From NCBI GenBank assembly GCA_947652115.1, contig OX393562.1, positions 29,353,807 to 29,417,806 of the forward strand: 64,000 bases of DNA. Direction: 5' to 3'. Of the stretch, positions 15,701-24,918 are shown in pieces. The notes under the pieces were generated by a model. That model did no database searches, was not told where the DNA came from, and worked only from the letters and a program-made list of their open reading frames with translations. Both the position numbers and the translations under genes were made by a program. The DNA comes from Blastomussa wellsi (Eukaryota; Cnidaria; Anthozoa; Scleractinia; Plerogyridae). Position 1 is the first letter of the stretch. Each line of letters opens with the position of its first letter.

Positions 15701-16225
15701 CGTTCAAGAACCTGGAACAACCTGTTGACAATAAAAGTTAAAAACGTGTTTTTCCAAAGAGAACACTTGGCGATCCCAAAACAAAATGTAATTCAACAGA
15801 TTATCAAACTTACTCACGATACGAACCTTTGCATCTGTCGGCACATACAAGCGATGCGAATGATCATTTGATGACTGTGGATAAATTGGAGGAACAGGGC
15901 TTTCCTTGGAATTTTCAAGGAGTTTGACACCTGATGCAGTAGCTGTTTCTGGATCCTGTTGACTGGAGATCCCCTCAAAGCCAACAGGAGGGAGATTGTC
16001 TGCATCTTCGTCCCCGTGGTGATGGTACGACGGTGTGGTAGGTTTGGCCAAGCTTGGGTACTCATTCGTGGTTGGACGGTAAATATCTTGTGCGGGAGGA
16101 TTTATAGGATAGCCGGGTCCGCTATTGGGAGATGGATAACCTTGCTGGTGTAATTCAAATCCTATGGGTTGAGCACTGGGCTGAAAACCCGCATAAGGTC
16201 CAGGAGGCGGTGCATACCCCGCCAT
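763..16225 (-). CDS. ANO: Anoctamin (TMEM16) family protein, 5' part, 17 exons, partial at left edge
   Basis: Anoctamins are dimeric ten-helix membrane proteins acting as Ca2+-activated Cl- channels and/or lipid scramblases. Exons, in transcript order: 15818-16225, 12878-12929, 11931-12061, 10537-10635, 10111-10253, 9733-9790, 8753-8804, 7299-7354, 6327-6380, 5911-5967, 5283-5341, 5129-5172, 3221-3311, 2169-2268, 1754-1814, 1403-1485, 763-900. All joins keep frame and give 562 codons. The first exon is a Pro/Tyr-rich cytosolic head of 136 residues that I cannot match to a subfamily. Then come typical family blocks: [16 protein letters not shown], the dimerisation-region motif [19 protein letters not shown], a [20 protein letters not shown] block, first helix [14 protein letters not shown], the loop [11 protein letters not shown], then [16 protein letters not shown] and TMFLEFWKR. 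The last exon ends at the start of the next helix; later helices with the Ca2+ site lie beyond position 1. The start ATG (16225) follows an AAAAAG context and encodes MAGYAPPPG. Subfamily (ANO4/5/6/7-like?) is uncertain; the family call is firm. Confidence 0.95.
3324..4365 (+). mobile_element. 5'-truncated LINE fragment, C-terminal end of reverse transcriptase ORF
   Basis: The open frame to 3998 (224 aa) carries the zinc-knuckle-like tail common after LINE reverse transcriptases: [16 protein letters not shown], then [18 protein letters not shown]. Polymerase and endonuclease parts are missing, so it is a dead 3' copy. It lies antisense in an anoctamin intron and starts about 13 bp from the exon at 3221-3311. 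An AT-rich 3' region with an AATAAA near 4350 follows. The clade is uncertain (Tx1/L1-like possible). Confidence 0.75.
3999..5128. other. Intron sequence, LINE 3' tail then nothing recognisable
   Basis: The first part (to about 4365) is probably LINE 3' UTR. The rest is AT-rich intron; the open frames are short, without homology or splice support. Confidence 0.5.
6976..7195. repeat. Dispersed intronic repeat, copy 1
   Basis: Starts CAGTACCGCTCAAAAGTA and contains a GGATCGAGGATCAAGTTTCG palindromic core (arms around 7034-7090), then CAAACTCGAAAAG. A diverged copy is at 11006-11200. Confidence 0.65.
7589..7661. repeat. Short inverted repeat ATATTTTCACATGTGA
   Basis: Inverted arms at 7589-7604 and 7644-7661 flank about 40 bp. 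It looks like a small inverted-repeat element or its centre. Confidence 0.55.
8438..8572. mobile_element. Near-perfect palindromic element (foldback/MITE)
   Basis: Arms of about 55 bp starting ATAGAAAGTGC and including TTTGGAAAAC close on a short centre with CACTCGTTCGCTGCGCTCAC. The whole 135 bp could form one hairpin. Confidence 0.75.
8882..9065. repeat. Degenerate tandem repeats (GGTGGCAGCAACACACC and GATGAGCCAACRAGTGTGGC)
   Basis: Two copies of each of two short units follow each other in an anoctamin intron. The open frames across them on the minus strand are a by-product. Confidence 0.65.
11006..11200. repeat. Dispersed intronic repeat, copy 2
   Basis: Begins CAGTACCACTCAAAAGTA and shares GACTCAATCCTCAAAACT and CAAACTCGAAAAGGATTT with the copy at 6976. 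Its palindromic core is decayed. Confidence 0.6.
11248..11446 (+). mobile_element. tRNA-derived SINE, copy A
   Basis: It has a tRNA-like head with A-box region GCAGTGGCCTAATGG and B-box GGTTCGAGCCTC, then the conserved body TGTTCTTGGGCAAGACACTT, CACCCAGGTGTATAAATGGG and CATCCCATCCAGGG. It lies in an anoctamin intron beside copy B. Confidence 0.8.
11497..11790 (+). mobile_element. tRNA-derived SINE, copy B
   Basis: The head has TGGTTAGCGCACTGGG and a perfect-looking B-box GGGTTCGAGCCC, and the body is the same as in copy A. The tail may contain part of a second degraded tail (GACCACTAGGC repeats). Confidence 0.8.
12170..12285 (+). repeat. Remnant related to the 18.5-20.6 kb Harbinger-like/satellite family
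   Basis: Contains ATGTTCCGGCTACATATCCC and TGCTACACGTCCCT, matching the subterminal and satellite sequence at 18.4-20.5 kb. No intact ends. Confidence 0.5.
12300..12512. repeat. Inverted-end repeat, TATCCCCAGGGGGGTA ends
   Basis: The left end ATATCCCCAGGGGGGTAC and right end TCCCCCTGGGGATACC are inverted. The interior has repeated TATTTTTTTGGGTCA segments. Confidence 0.6.
12930..15817. other. Anoctamin intron 1, no gene seen
   Basis: AT-rich intron of 2.9 kb, with an A-run at 14433-14450 and short AT-microsatellite tracts (for example 15430-15450). I find no splice-supported exon or element with clear ends. Confidence 0.6.
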
Positions 16226-17550
16226 CTTTTTTTCGCTGTCTGTTTACTTTCGGCCAATGCCCTCGGAAGTGTTCGGGTTCGGAGCCATTTATTATTCAAT
16301 CGGAAATGTATGAAAAGGGTGGGCGGGGCTGAGAAGTCGCTTCGAGTCGACCGTAACGATCATGCCCTCGTCGACCGTTACATTTCAATGATCTCTTTTT
16401 TGTTTCAATATTTGCTACTGATCACCGAAAGCAAACAAGGCAAATTTTCTTTCCTACGTACGCAGACGATCTTTTGGGTTCACCACACAATCTTTTGGGA
16501 GAAATGAAAATGGCGGCTGGTCTTTCGTGATCGTTGTTTTCGAAGCATTCTCCCCGTGAAAAGAGCGTCTGCACAGCATAGAAGACTAATTTTATTTGAA
16601 AATGTGCTTTGTGCAGGAAAATAGCGCCCCCCTCAGAGACAGGAGCCTAGTCTCTCGACCATCGTTTACGAAGACAGAAGACACTGGCTGTGAACAAGTC
16701 AGTGTTTTTCCCCTTGGGGGGAGACACTTGACACGTTTGGGTAATCAAACAAAGGGAGTCCAATCACATCGGCCGTTTTAAACGTGCTAACGTTAAAGGA
16801 TTTTAAAATTGCTAATGTGATTGGACTCCCCAGAGCAACTTGTTCCTCGAGCACAGGCCCAGCCGGCTAAGAGGGACAAGCGGCTCTGGGGACGAGAATG
16901 AGTTTTTTCAAGATGAGTTTCTGTGACGTAGCTCCTTTAATGTTGACTGGTGACTAGGCTCAATTATTATTTCTGCCACTCTCTCAAGTCCGATCTTTGT
17001 TCCACGACCCGATTCCAGAACAGCGGCTGGTAATCGAGCCTAACTGGTGTAGACTATTTCTTCGTATTTTTCCTCGATCAGCGAATATGGTGAATGAATC
17101 GTGAGAGAACTGGACTCCAGTGCAAAACGTGAGGCATGAAGGGGTAGGGGGCAGGGAGACCCCCTAGCGCTTCGCTCGCTGTGTTTTTGCTCGCTCGGGC
17201 ACATTCTTTTGCGTTTAAAAAATATAGCAGCTGTGAACAGTCTAAACTGGTGACCGGCTAAATAAAAACTGATGAACGTTTAAATCCATACCAAAATCCA
17301 TGGCAAAAAATGAAGTGAAAAAAAATAATTATGAACGGTTGGCATCTTTGTTATTTGGGGAGGCCCCACCCAGGGGTTCAAAAGCTTACCCTTTCATATT
17401 ACATTTTTGAAACTTGAAAATGACAGAGCAACCTCGAAACATTGTGTTCAACTTTTTTGGCTAACTTTTATTCTAAAATTTTGACATAAATCTACATGTA
17501 ATCTCATTCCAGTTTAGAACGAAAAACTAAGACTAGAGAAAACTTGTGGA
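16226..17550. other. Intergenic region between anoctamin 5' end and CNP 3' end
   Basis: Should hold the anoctamin promoter and 5' UTR next to 16226; no TATA box is convincing. Contains the foldback repeat at 16754-16830. The remaining open frames lack support. Confidence 0.5.
16754..16830. repeat. Foldback repeat with perfect 16-bp arms
   Basis: GGGAGTCCAATCACAT at 16754-16769 and its exact complement at 16815-16830 surround a 45-bp centre. Confidence 0.75.
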
Positions 17551-17735
17551 AGGCATGGTGGTCTAATGGTTAGTACGCTGGACCCTGGATCGGGTGGTTT
17601 GAGCCCTAGGCAAGGCGATGTGTTGTGTTCTTGGGCAGGACACTTCATTCTCTCCACCTGACCTACGAGTGTGCTATTGGGTGAGAGAGGGGGGAGCTTA
17701 CCATTGACTACCATGCCATCCAAAAACTTTAAAAC
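17551..17735 (+). mobile_element. tRNA-derived SINE, copy C, in CNP 3' UTR region (antisense)
   Basis: The head has GGTCTAATGGTTAGTACGCT and B-box-like GGTTTGAGCCCT, and the body TGTTCTTGGGCAGGACACTT. It is the same family as the 11-kb copies. It ends about 6 bp from the CNP stop codon, on the opposite strand. Confidence 0.75.
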
Positions 17736-17740
17736 CTTGA

Positions 17741-20700
17741 TCAAGACCCATAAAACCCAGTAAAAAGTGCATTTATACAAATGGGTTCATTTAAATAGAC
17801 AGCCCATTGGCCGTTGCCATAGTCACGTGCCATGCCCCCTGTTACTTTGTACTCCTTGTAACTCTGATTGGTGAATTCAAGTCTGATGAGCTCACCCAGG
17901 TCATCGCGTCCTTGGACTGGCGTCATGCCACTTTGAATGGAGAGAGTAATGTGCGCAGTGTCTCCTTTGCCAATTGTTGGTTTAATTGCCAGATTTGCAT
18001 AAGATGAGAGAATGTAGGGAGAATCTAAACATTGAGATGCACATGTGGACATGGAATCCTGGAAAACAAGAAAAATGAATGATTCAAGTTGACAACTACA
18101 CAAAAATTGGCAGTCATACCTGTCATACCTGGAATTAAGATTAAATATTCTTGACAATTCCAGGGAAGTGTTATTACACAACTGCATTTGGCTTTTGTAA
18201 TAAAAAGAGAATAAGATCAAAGAGCAGGAGAAGAACTGCAGAAGATGAAGATGATATAACTAGGGTATGCTTGCCTGTGTTGATGCTGTTCCAAACTGGA
18301 ACTTTGTTACAGTATGCTAAAAGCGTGCCACTAAATTTTGATGTGTGTGTACATATTATGATTATAAAGTTGCAACATGTGCAGCTAAATATCCCTGCAA
18401 CATTTCTCGGGGACGTGTCGCTGCTACATTTTCATGTGTGTGTTCATGTATGTCTCCGTCACACATCCCTGCTACATGTCCCTGTTAAGGTGGGCCCACA
18501 CGAGGGGACATGTTGCAGGAAAATGTTGCAGCAACATGAAGCGGGGACAAAATCGCGTTAAGTGCACACTGAGGGGACATGTTGCAGGGATGTGTAGCAG
18601 GTACATGTAGCAGGGACCAAATCGCATAGTTTGCACACTTGTGAAAAAGCTGCCGGGACATGTTTCAGGGACATGTTGCAGCGACACATACTCTCGTGTG
18701 CGCTGACACTTTTTCACTTGTGCAACATCGAATTTGTGCAAAATTTGTCCCCGCAACATGTCGCACGGAGTTCAACTTGTTGAACTTCATGGGACATGTC
18801 GCAGCGACAGAACTTTGCGTGAAACGCCATGATCACCGTGTGCAAGGATGTGCAACATGTCCCTGCAGCTAAAACTGATATTTGAACCAATCAGACACAA
18901 GATCCAGCTTGCTTTGCTGAAGTGCATTTAGAAAAAAGATGGCGGCCGTTCACAGAGGAGTCCGTGATCGCGCTAGTAATTGGAATCACTGGGATAGAAA
19001 CCGAAAACTGGTTGTTCTTTTGATGATGCTGCTCGATGATGAAGCATACGAGTCTGGCTTACATTCCACGAGGTCTGACTGTTATTATCGGCAGGATCAC
19101 CCAACTGGTGTCCTTCGATTGATTCATCACCGAGCGCCGCCATCTTCATTTCCAGATATAAGTGACCAATGCATTGTGGTCTTTATTTCTTAAACTCTCG
19201 CATATTACCATCGTTGTTTCACACGAGGGGGCATGTCCCTGCAACATTTACCAGGGACATGTTCCAGCTACATTTTCGTGTGTGTGTGCAAGTCTTAATC
19301 CTTTCCCTGACTCATGTCCCTGCTACACGTCCCAGTTACATGACCGCTTATGTGAACAGTTTATAAAAATGTTGCTGCTACATGTTGCAGCAACATGTTC
19401 CTGCGACATGTCCCCTCGTGTGAGCCCACCTTTACACATCCCTGCTACATGTCCCCGTCACACATCCCTGCTACATGTCCCTGTTACACATCCCTGCTAC
19501 ATGTCCCCGTCACACATCCCTGCTACATGTCCCTGTTATACATCCCTGCTACATGTCCCTGTTACACATCCCTGCTACATGTCCCTGTCACACATCCCTG
19601 CTACATGTCCCCGTCACACATCCCTGCTACATGTCCCTGTCACACATCCCTGCTACATGTCCCCGTCACACATCCCTGCTACATGTCCCTGTTATACATC
19701 CCTGCTACATGTCCCTGTTACACATCCCTGCTACATGTCCCTGTTACACATCCCTGCTACATGTCCCCGTCACACATCCCTGCTACATGTCCCTGTCACA
19801 CATCCCTGCTACATGTCCCTGTTACACATCCCTGCTACATGTCCCTGTTACACATCCCTGCTACATGTCCCTGTCACACATCCCTGCTACATGTCCCTGT
19901 TACACATCCCTGCTACATGTCCCTGTTACACATCCCTGCTACATGTCCCTGTCACACATCCCTGCTACATGTCCTTGTCACACATCCTTGCTACATATCC
20001 CTGTTACATATCCCTGCTACATGTCCCCGTCACACATCCCTGCTACATGTCCCCGTCACACATCCCTGCTACATGTCCCCGTCACACATCCTTGCTACAT
20101 GTCCCCGTCACACATCCTTGCTACATGTCCCTGTCACACATCCCTGCTACATGTCCCTGTTACACATCCCTGCCACATGTCCCTGTTACACATCCCTGCT
20201 ACATGTTCCCGTCACAAATCCTTGCTACATGTCCTTGTCACACATCCTTGCTACATGTCCCAGTCACACATCCCTGCTACATGTCCCTGTTACACATCCC
20301 TGCCACATGTCCCTGTTACACATCCCTGCTACATGTCCCCGTCACACATCCTTGCTACATGTCCCTGTCACACATCCCTGCTACATGTCCCTGTTACACA
20401 TCCCTGCCACATGTCCCTGTTACACATCCCTGCTACATGTTCCCGTCACAAATCCTTGCTACATGTCCTTGTCACACATCCTTGCTACATGTCCCAGTCA
20501 CACATCCCTGCTACATGTCCCTTACATTTAAACAAATTAAATGATTGATTTTGTCGCTGCTACATGCAACATGTCCCTGCGTCAAGTCCCCTCGTGTGTG
20601 GGCACCTTAAAAATACAACTTTAAAATGCACATTCCTTCTAGAGGATATAGGCCATAGCAAACCCAGAGAGCAAGATTATTTTAAAAAACCCTGCTGACA

Positions 20701-23700
20701 TAAACAGGTGCTGATTGAAGAAGTTACACAAACACCAGGTGTAGATATCTGTACTGACTTACAGTTAGATTTGTTAGACTGCAACTCCCTTCTCTTAAAT
20801 CCCCCGAATCAAGATTCTGCCACAGTTTTAACTGCTGTGGATTCAGTTTGACTCTTGCTGTTACAGCTCTTGGTGTAATCGTCCAGGCAATGATTGACAA
20901 GGTTGTCACAGATCCTAGAGCTTCTTGTACTGCAAGAGACAAGACATAGTCATCTGTTCGCTGAGCTTGTCCTCTTCTGTTAAAGAATGTTGTAAGATGG
21001 AGACGGTCAAGCTGATTTTCGAGGCAAGACAGTGATAACATGTTTATGTCGACATAGTGACTCATGGCAGTAGGAAGGCCTGGAAAAAGGAAATCAATGA
21101 CATTGATTAAAGAAATTGATCCACCTTTATAATATAGCCAACATAATTGCAGTAGCACTAGCACAATCAGACAACTTACTAGACTAAGTATACCTGCCAA
21201 CCCTCATGCCTAAGGGGCATTGACCTCACACCTGTTTATACCTAGACAATGACTGGATGCTTCCAAGGCACACGCTGTTGGTAATAATATGTATTTATAT
21301 ATTTATTATTTTTATTTGTTTGACTTCGCTACAGTGAATGAACACCGTGCCAGGAGATGAAACAGGACTTGCGTCCCAACTGATATCAACTCCTTTGTTA
21401 CCCACCCGGCCCATGAAAGGTTGACCACAACACTGGGTACTACGTGCCCTTCTCTTTTCGAGAAGTGTGTGGGTTCTTTAACATCCCCCGCTAACCACGT
21501 AAAACTGAAGATGCAGAAGACAGGGCCTACGATTTATAGTCCTTATCCGAGAAGACTTGAACGTCTAACCATTTGCAGATATAATTACAAAGGCAGCACA
21601 TTCTCCTCAGTTATTTTAAGACCAGTTGGTCCGGTCTGGGGCTTGAACCCTTGACCTCCCGCACATCAGACTGGCACTCTACCAACTGAGCTAACCAGGC
21701 AAAAAGAGAAAAGTACATGATAGTGTTAAGTATTAATTAATGACAGTACCAATTAAATCTCCTTGTCTGAAATCTTCAGTTTTAAAAGGAAATAGCTTGA
21801 AACACATTCTGGGATTGGAATGCAAAAATGCTAAAAATGTCTTTGAAAATTTTCAGACATCTTTGGCTATAGTTGGTTCATCTTCCAAAAGTTGGCATTC
21901 ACAGGGTAAAAAATATTGCAAAAATGCATATAGTGTTTAATATACAGCGAGGTGACCTCATGCCTTTGATTTGGTTAAAGTTGGCAGGTATATTATTTAC
22001 ACATGTACCATGCACAGTCTGTCAAACAAGCAGACTTCTACTGGTTAAACAAAAAACAAACCATTTCACTCACCTTGATCATCTTGTTGATTGCCTTTAG
22101 CAAGGCAATATTTGAATGAATGGATTTTTGCCAAGCAATCACTAAACAATTTAAACATGCTTTCTTTCAAAGTCTTGGATTTCTCCTCTGAAGGAAACCA
22201 TCCATAATAAATTGCATTTATTTGTTGAAACTTTGACAACTGCTCTTGGAGTACATCCTCTGGTACTTTATGGTGGTTCTTCAGTGCACAATCAGTAATG
22301 CTGTATTTCCAACTGGTTCTTGGTTCTACTAGCACCGCAAAGTAAGTGGCATCGTGAGCTATAGTGATATAATGGTACAGCATCCTCTTTTCAATGTTCG
22401 TGTTATCTGCGGTGTAAATAAGAAGTCCATTCAAATTTATCCCCGACAGTCAAGGGTGAAAATGTTAATGTAGTGTTAAGTGTCTGACTCCACCCTCTTT
22501 TTAAGATTGTAAATTTTGATTATTTTAACCGCATAAAATTTAAATTGTAGTTAGTTTTAATGGTACTAACACCTGGAAATAAATATAGCTATCATGAATT
22601 TAACTTAGGTTATATAATTATGTGTGACATTGTTGCAAAATGTTCACCACATTAATAAAGTATCCTATCGTACTGTACTGTACTGTACTGTACCGTACCA
22701 TACTGCACTGCACTGCATGCACTGTAATGTACTGCATTGCACTGCATGGTGCTGCGCTTTGCTGTACTATGATTGTAACACCCCTTACTGTACTTCACCA
22801 CTTGGTGCCTGGACACGATGCCCAAGTAGATTCTCTCTGTGCACTAATTAATGTGAACACACTATTTTTCAAGTACCCATGGCAGAAATTGGTCGCTGTC
22901 CTCATGCCCGAATATATAAGGTTGAGACCTTGTACATAAGCACTTCACAGTACTTGGGTGCAGTCTTTAGTTTCCAGTGTCTGAACACAGCACTATTGCT
23001 CGGGCACCAAGTGTGAACACACCCATAGATAACATTTAACAACTGATTTTGACATATGCATGACCTTCACATTTCTTTCTTGGTAACTCACCTATGACAA
23101 CAACTGGTATTCCATCTTCACAGGCCTGTCTTGCTTTATCTCTACACTTCATATGTGTGGCCTCATATTCCTCAGCTGTCCAAATGTATTCCCCTTGATC
23201 ATTCAGTCGAAAATCATCTGCTGAGCAAATCACTGCCAGATCACCATAAACATGTTTGATTTGACGAGCTACTGCTGATTTTCCACTTCCTGGCAATCCT
23301 CTCATTAGAAACATGACATTGGAATTCTTGATAAACTCTACAGAGTGAACATCTCTCAAAAATGGGAAGTTAAGTGTTTCTGGATCCTCGCTGCCATCAT
23401 TCTGAAAGAAAATAGATAGGGTACCTACCGGTATTAAAATTGTATAGTCTAAAATTGTAGTGCATAAAGGCTGGTTTTCACTAGTGCATAAGCATAATGA
23501 CATAAGCATGACACTAGTGAGGATAGCAGCAACATAAGCACGATCATAAGAACAAACTCACTTGTTTTTCTTATGTTGTCCTCACTAGGAATTACCGCAG
23601 CATAAGCATAAGTCAACATAAGCATAAGTGCTTAATATACTTTTGTCACCTTAGATGTATGTTGCTGGGAGTGATCCCTAGTGAAGACAGACAAGTGGGT

Positions 23701-24918
23701 TTGTTCTTCTTATGCTCATGCTTATGTCGTTATGCCTATGCTTATGCGCAAGTAAAAACCAACCATAAACGGCAAGCTTAAGGAAAAAGAAATGGTCTGT
23801 TTAAACTGAACAATCCATGAACAGTATTAATGCCTTGAATAGAGTGTCATAAATTGTTGTTGTTGTCATGTTTCAGGTTTGGGCCTTAAATAGGGTTCAA
23901 ATGCCGTTTCTTTATCCTAAATAGGGTCAGGTTTTAAGAAGCTTCATAGCAGCCACCTATTCAAAATTTCAGGTACATGTAGTATCCCTTCCAGTTTATC
24001 ACGGGCCAGATGTCAACATCAAGCTATTAAACATGGTGGTCAAGCAAAAATGTGACATTCAGTACGACATTTAACCACAGGGATATGAATTGTTAACTGA
24101 AGTTTAAGGGAATTCACTGATGACATGATAACAGCTAACTTCCTTCAGCTAGACACAAAAAGCCGGATTTTTTTTAGAATTTTTAGGGCATCAGGAGATT
24201 TTTAGAAATTTTGGGGATTTTTAGAAAAAAAATGGGATTTTTAGATGATTTGGAACAAAAATTGTTATTTTTTTCTTTGCCGTTTTATTTAAAATTCCTA
24301 TGAAATGAAAATTTTGTCCCATTGTTTACTATACTTGGTGAGTTGGTGACTGCTAGACTGCAATCCAATTGTGCAGTGGTGTTTCCCATATCTAATGTAC
24401 CCCAGCATTCCAAGGGAAGTAAGTTGCAAATATGGTGGAGCCCGGAGCGCTAAGGTTTCATTAAAAAAATAATTGTGAGAAAAAAAGAGATTTTTAGAAA
24501 ATTTTGGGATATTTAGGGATTTTTAGAAACTTTTGGGGATATTTAGAGATTTTTGGAAGGATTTTTAGGGAAAAAATTGAGAATTTCCGGATAGATTTTT
24601 AGAGCATTTTTCGGGATATTTGTGTCTGGGCCTGCAGCTAGCCCACTCTGCATGGTGCTACCCCGGAAGTGCTCGCTGAACATGGAAAGTGAAAGTCAGT
24701 AAATGAACTCAGAAAAACACCCTGGTCGCCGATGCATTTTTCTCAACCAAATTCACATTAATTTGCTATCATATAGATCACGCCATGAATTTAAGCTTAG
24801 CACTGGTCACTCTGACGAGTTTGTGGTCACCTCGGTTAAAACAGGCAATTAACTTTGGTGAAGGCAGACAGGCACACTTGGTTGGGATACAACTTACAAC
24901 GCTACCTTTTTTCTCCAT
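17741..24918 (-). CDS. CNP: 2',3'-cyclic-nucleotide 3'-phosphodiesterase-like protein, complete, 5 exons
   Basis: CNP hydrolyses 2',3'-cyclic nucleotides to 2'-nucleotides and binds RNA. Exons: 24898-24918, 23092-23401, 22074-22406, 20763-21079, 17741-18058; lengths total 1299 nt, giving 432 aa, close to vertebrate CNP (about 400-420). The first exon encodes only MEKKGSV. An N-terminal polynucleotide-kinase-like domain shows the P-loop GLPGSGKS at residues 42-49 and a DNTN motif after the exon 2/3 junction. A VEPRTSW stretch matches the CNP linker. The 2H phosphoesterase domain carries both catalytic motifs: H249-L-T251 (HLTTFF) and H363-I-T365 (AHITLS). The C-terminus FTGFYGS matches the family end, but there is no CaaX prenylation box, unlike vertebrate CNP, so membrane anchoring by prenylation is not predicted. 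An inserted loop of about 35 residues precedes the second catalytic motif. The stop codon lies only a few bases from a SINE (17551-17735), which therefore probably forms part of the 3' UTR. N4BP2L-type kinases were considered, but they lack the 2H domain. Confidence 0.93.
18488..19431. mobile_element. Harbinger-like non-autonomous element inserted in a satellite unit
   Basis: Inverted ends: AGGTGGGCCCACACGAGGGG on the left, and its near-complement CGTGTGAGCCCACCT on the right (ending 19431). TTA flanks both sides (18485-18487, 19432-19434), the 3-bp TWA duplication typical of PIF/Harbinger. Removing the element plus one TTA rebuilds an ordinary satellite unit. Subterminal parts hold GGGACATGTTGCAGG-type repeats. 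A central stretch (18939-19193) begins AAAAAGATGGCGGCC and reads 84 codons (from [18 protein letters not shown]) that could be a decayed transposase start; this is weak. Confidence 0.75.
19432..20520. repeat. 26-bp satellite array, about 42 units
   Basis: The consensus unit CACATCCCTGCTACATGTCC plus CYGTYA repeats nearly without interruption, with C/T variation at a few sites. One more unit lies at 18461-18487, before the inserted element. Higher-order repetition is visible: a block of several units near 20090-20280 recurs near 20330-20510. Because 26 is not a multiple of three and the unit has no stop, all three plus frames stay open (up to 460 codons); these are not genes. Confidence 0.95.
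20560..20607. mobile_element. Right end of a second (outer) Harbinger-like copy
   Basis: CATGTCCCTGCGTCAAGTCC followed by CCTCGTGTGTGGGCACCT closes the array with the same end as the inner element. A matching left end was not found, so the outer copy is left-truncated or diverged; the satellite would be its interior. Confidence 0.6.
21325..21702 (-). mobile_element. tRNA-derived SINE of a second family
   Basis: On the minus strand the head reads GCCTGGTTAGCTCAGTTGGT then AGAGTGCCAG, with B-box GGGTTCAAGCCCC. The body includes GGGGGATGTTAAAGAACCCA and GACGCAAGTCCTGTTTCATC. It lies in CNP intron 3. The intact boxes made a real tRNA worth considering, but the non-tRNA body continues for 300 bp. 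Confidence 0.8.
22668..22770. repeat. Degenerate TACTG/CACTG microsatellite
   Basis: Repeated TACTG units shift into CACTG and TGCAC variants. Non-coding, in CNP intron 2. Confidence 0.8.
22797..23028. mobile_element. MITE family with GGTGTGTTCACACTTGG end, copy 1
   Basis: The right end reads CTCGGGCACCAAGTGTGAAC ACACCC and the interior has TTCCAGTGTCTGAACACAGC. A second copy is at 55868-56097. The left end is partly degraded (CACTTGGTGCCTGG). Confidence 0.6.
23469..23764. mobile_element. 296-bp MITE with 5-bp target duplication ATAAA
   Basis: The left end GGCTGGTTTTCACTAGTGCA and right end (inward) GGTTGGTTTTTACTTGCGCA are inverted. ATAAA occurs at 23464-23468 and 23765-23769. The interior is dense in CATAAGCAT repeats on both strands. 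Confidence 0.85.
23765..24897. other. CNP intron 1, includes GGATTTTTAG-rich block
   Basis: From 24153 to 24623 the motif GGGATTTTTAGAAA recurs many times, flanked by inverted AGACACAAA, so it may be one element. The rest shows nothing recognisable. Confidence 0.5.

Larger units (their letters stand above)
18059..20762. other. CNP intron 4, filled by transposon and satellite
   Basis: A 2.7-kb intron made mostly of the Harbinger-like element (18488-19431), the 26-bp satellite (19432-20520) and a second right end (20560-20607). Confidence 0.75.

Noticed and set aside
18939..19193. 84-codon ORF as a functional Harbinger protein
   Set aside because: Only a possible decayed start; no catalytic motif, and the element is too short to hold a transposase.
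18461..20520. CRISPR array
   Set aside because: Units are contiguous with no unique spacers, and the genome is eukaryotic.
19162..20548. Three repetitive ORFs of 357-460 codons
   Set aside because: They are the same stop-free 26-bp satellite read in three frames; no start context, splice pattern or non-repeat domain.
21630..21702. Genuine tRNA gene on the minus strand
   Set aside because: A- and B-boxes look good, but the sequence continues into a 300-bp body typical of a SINE, and an acceptor stem is not closed.
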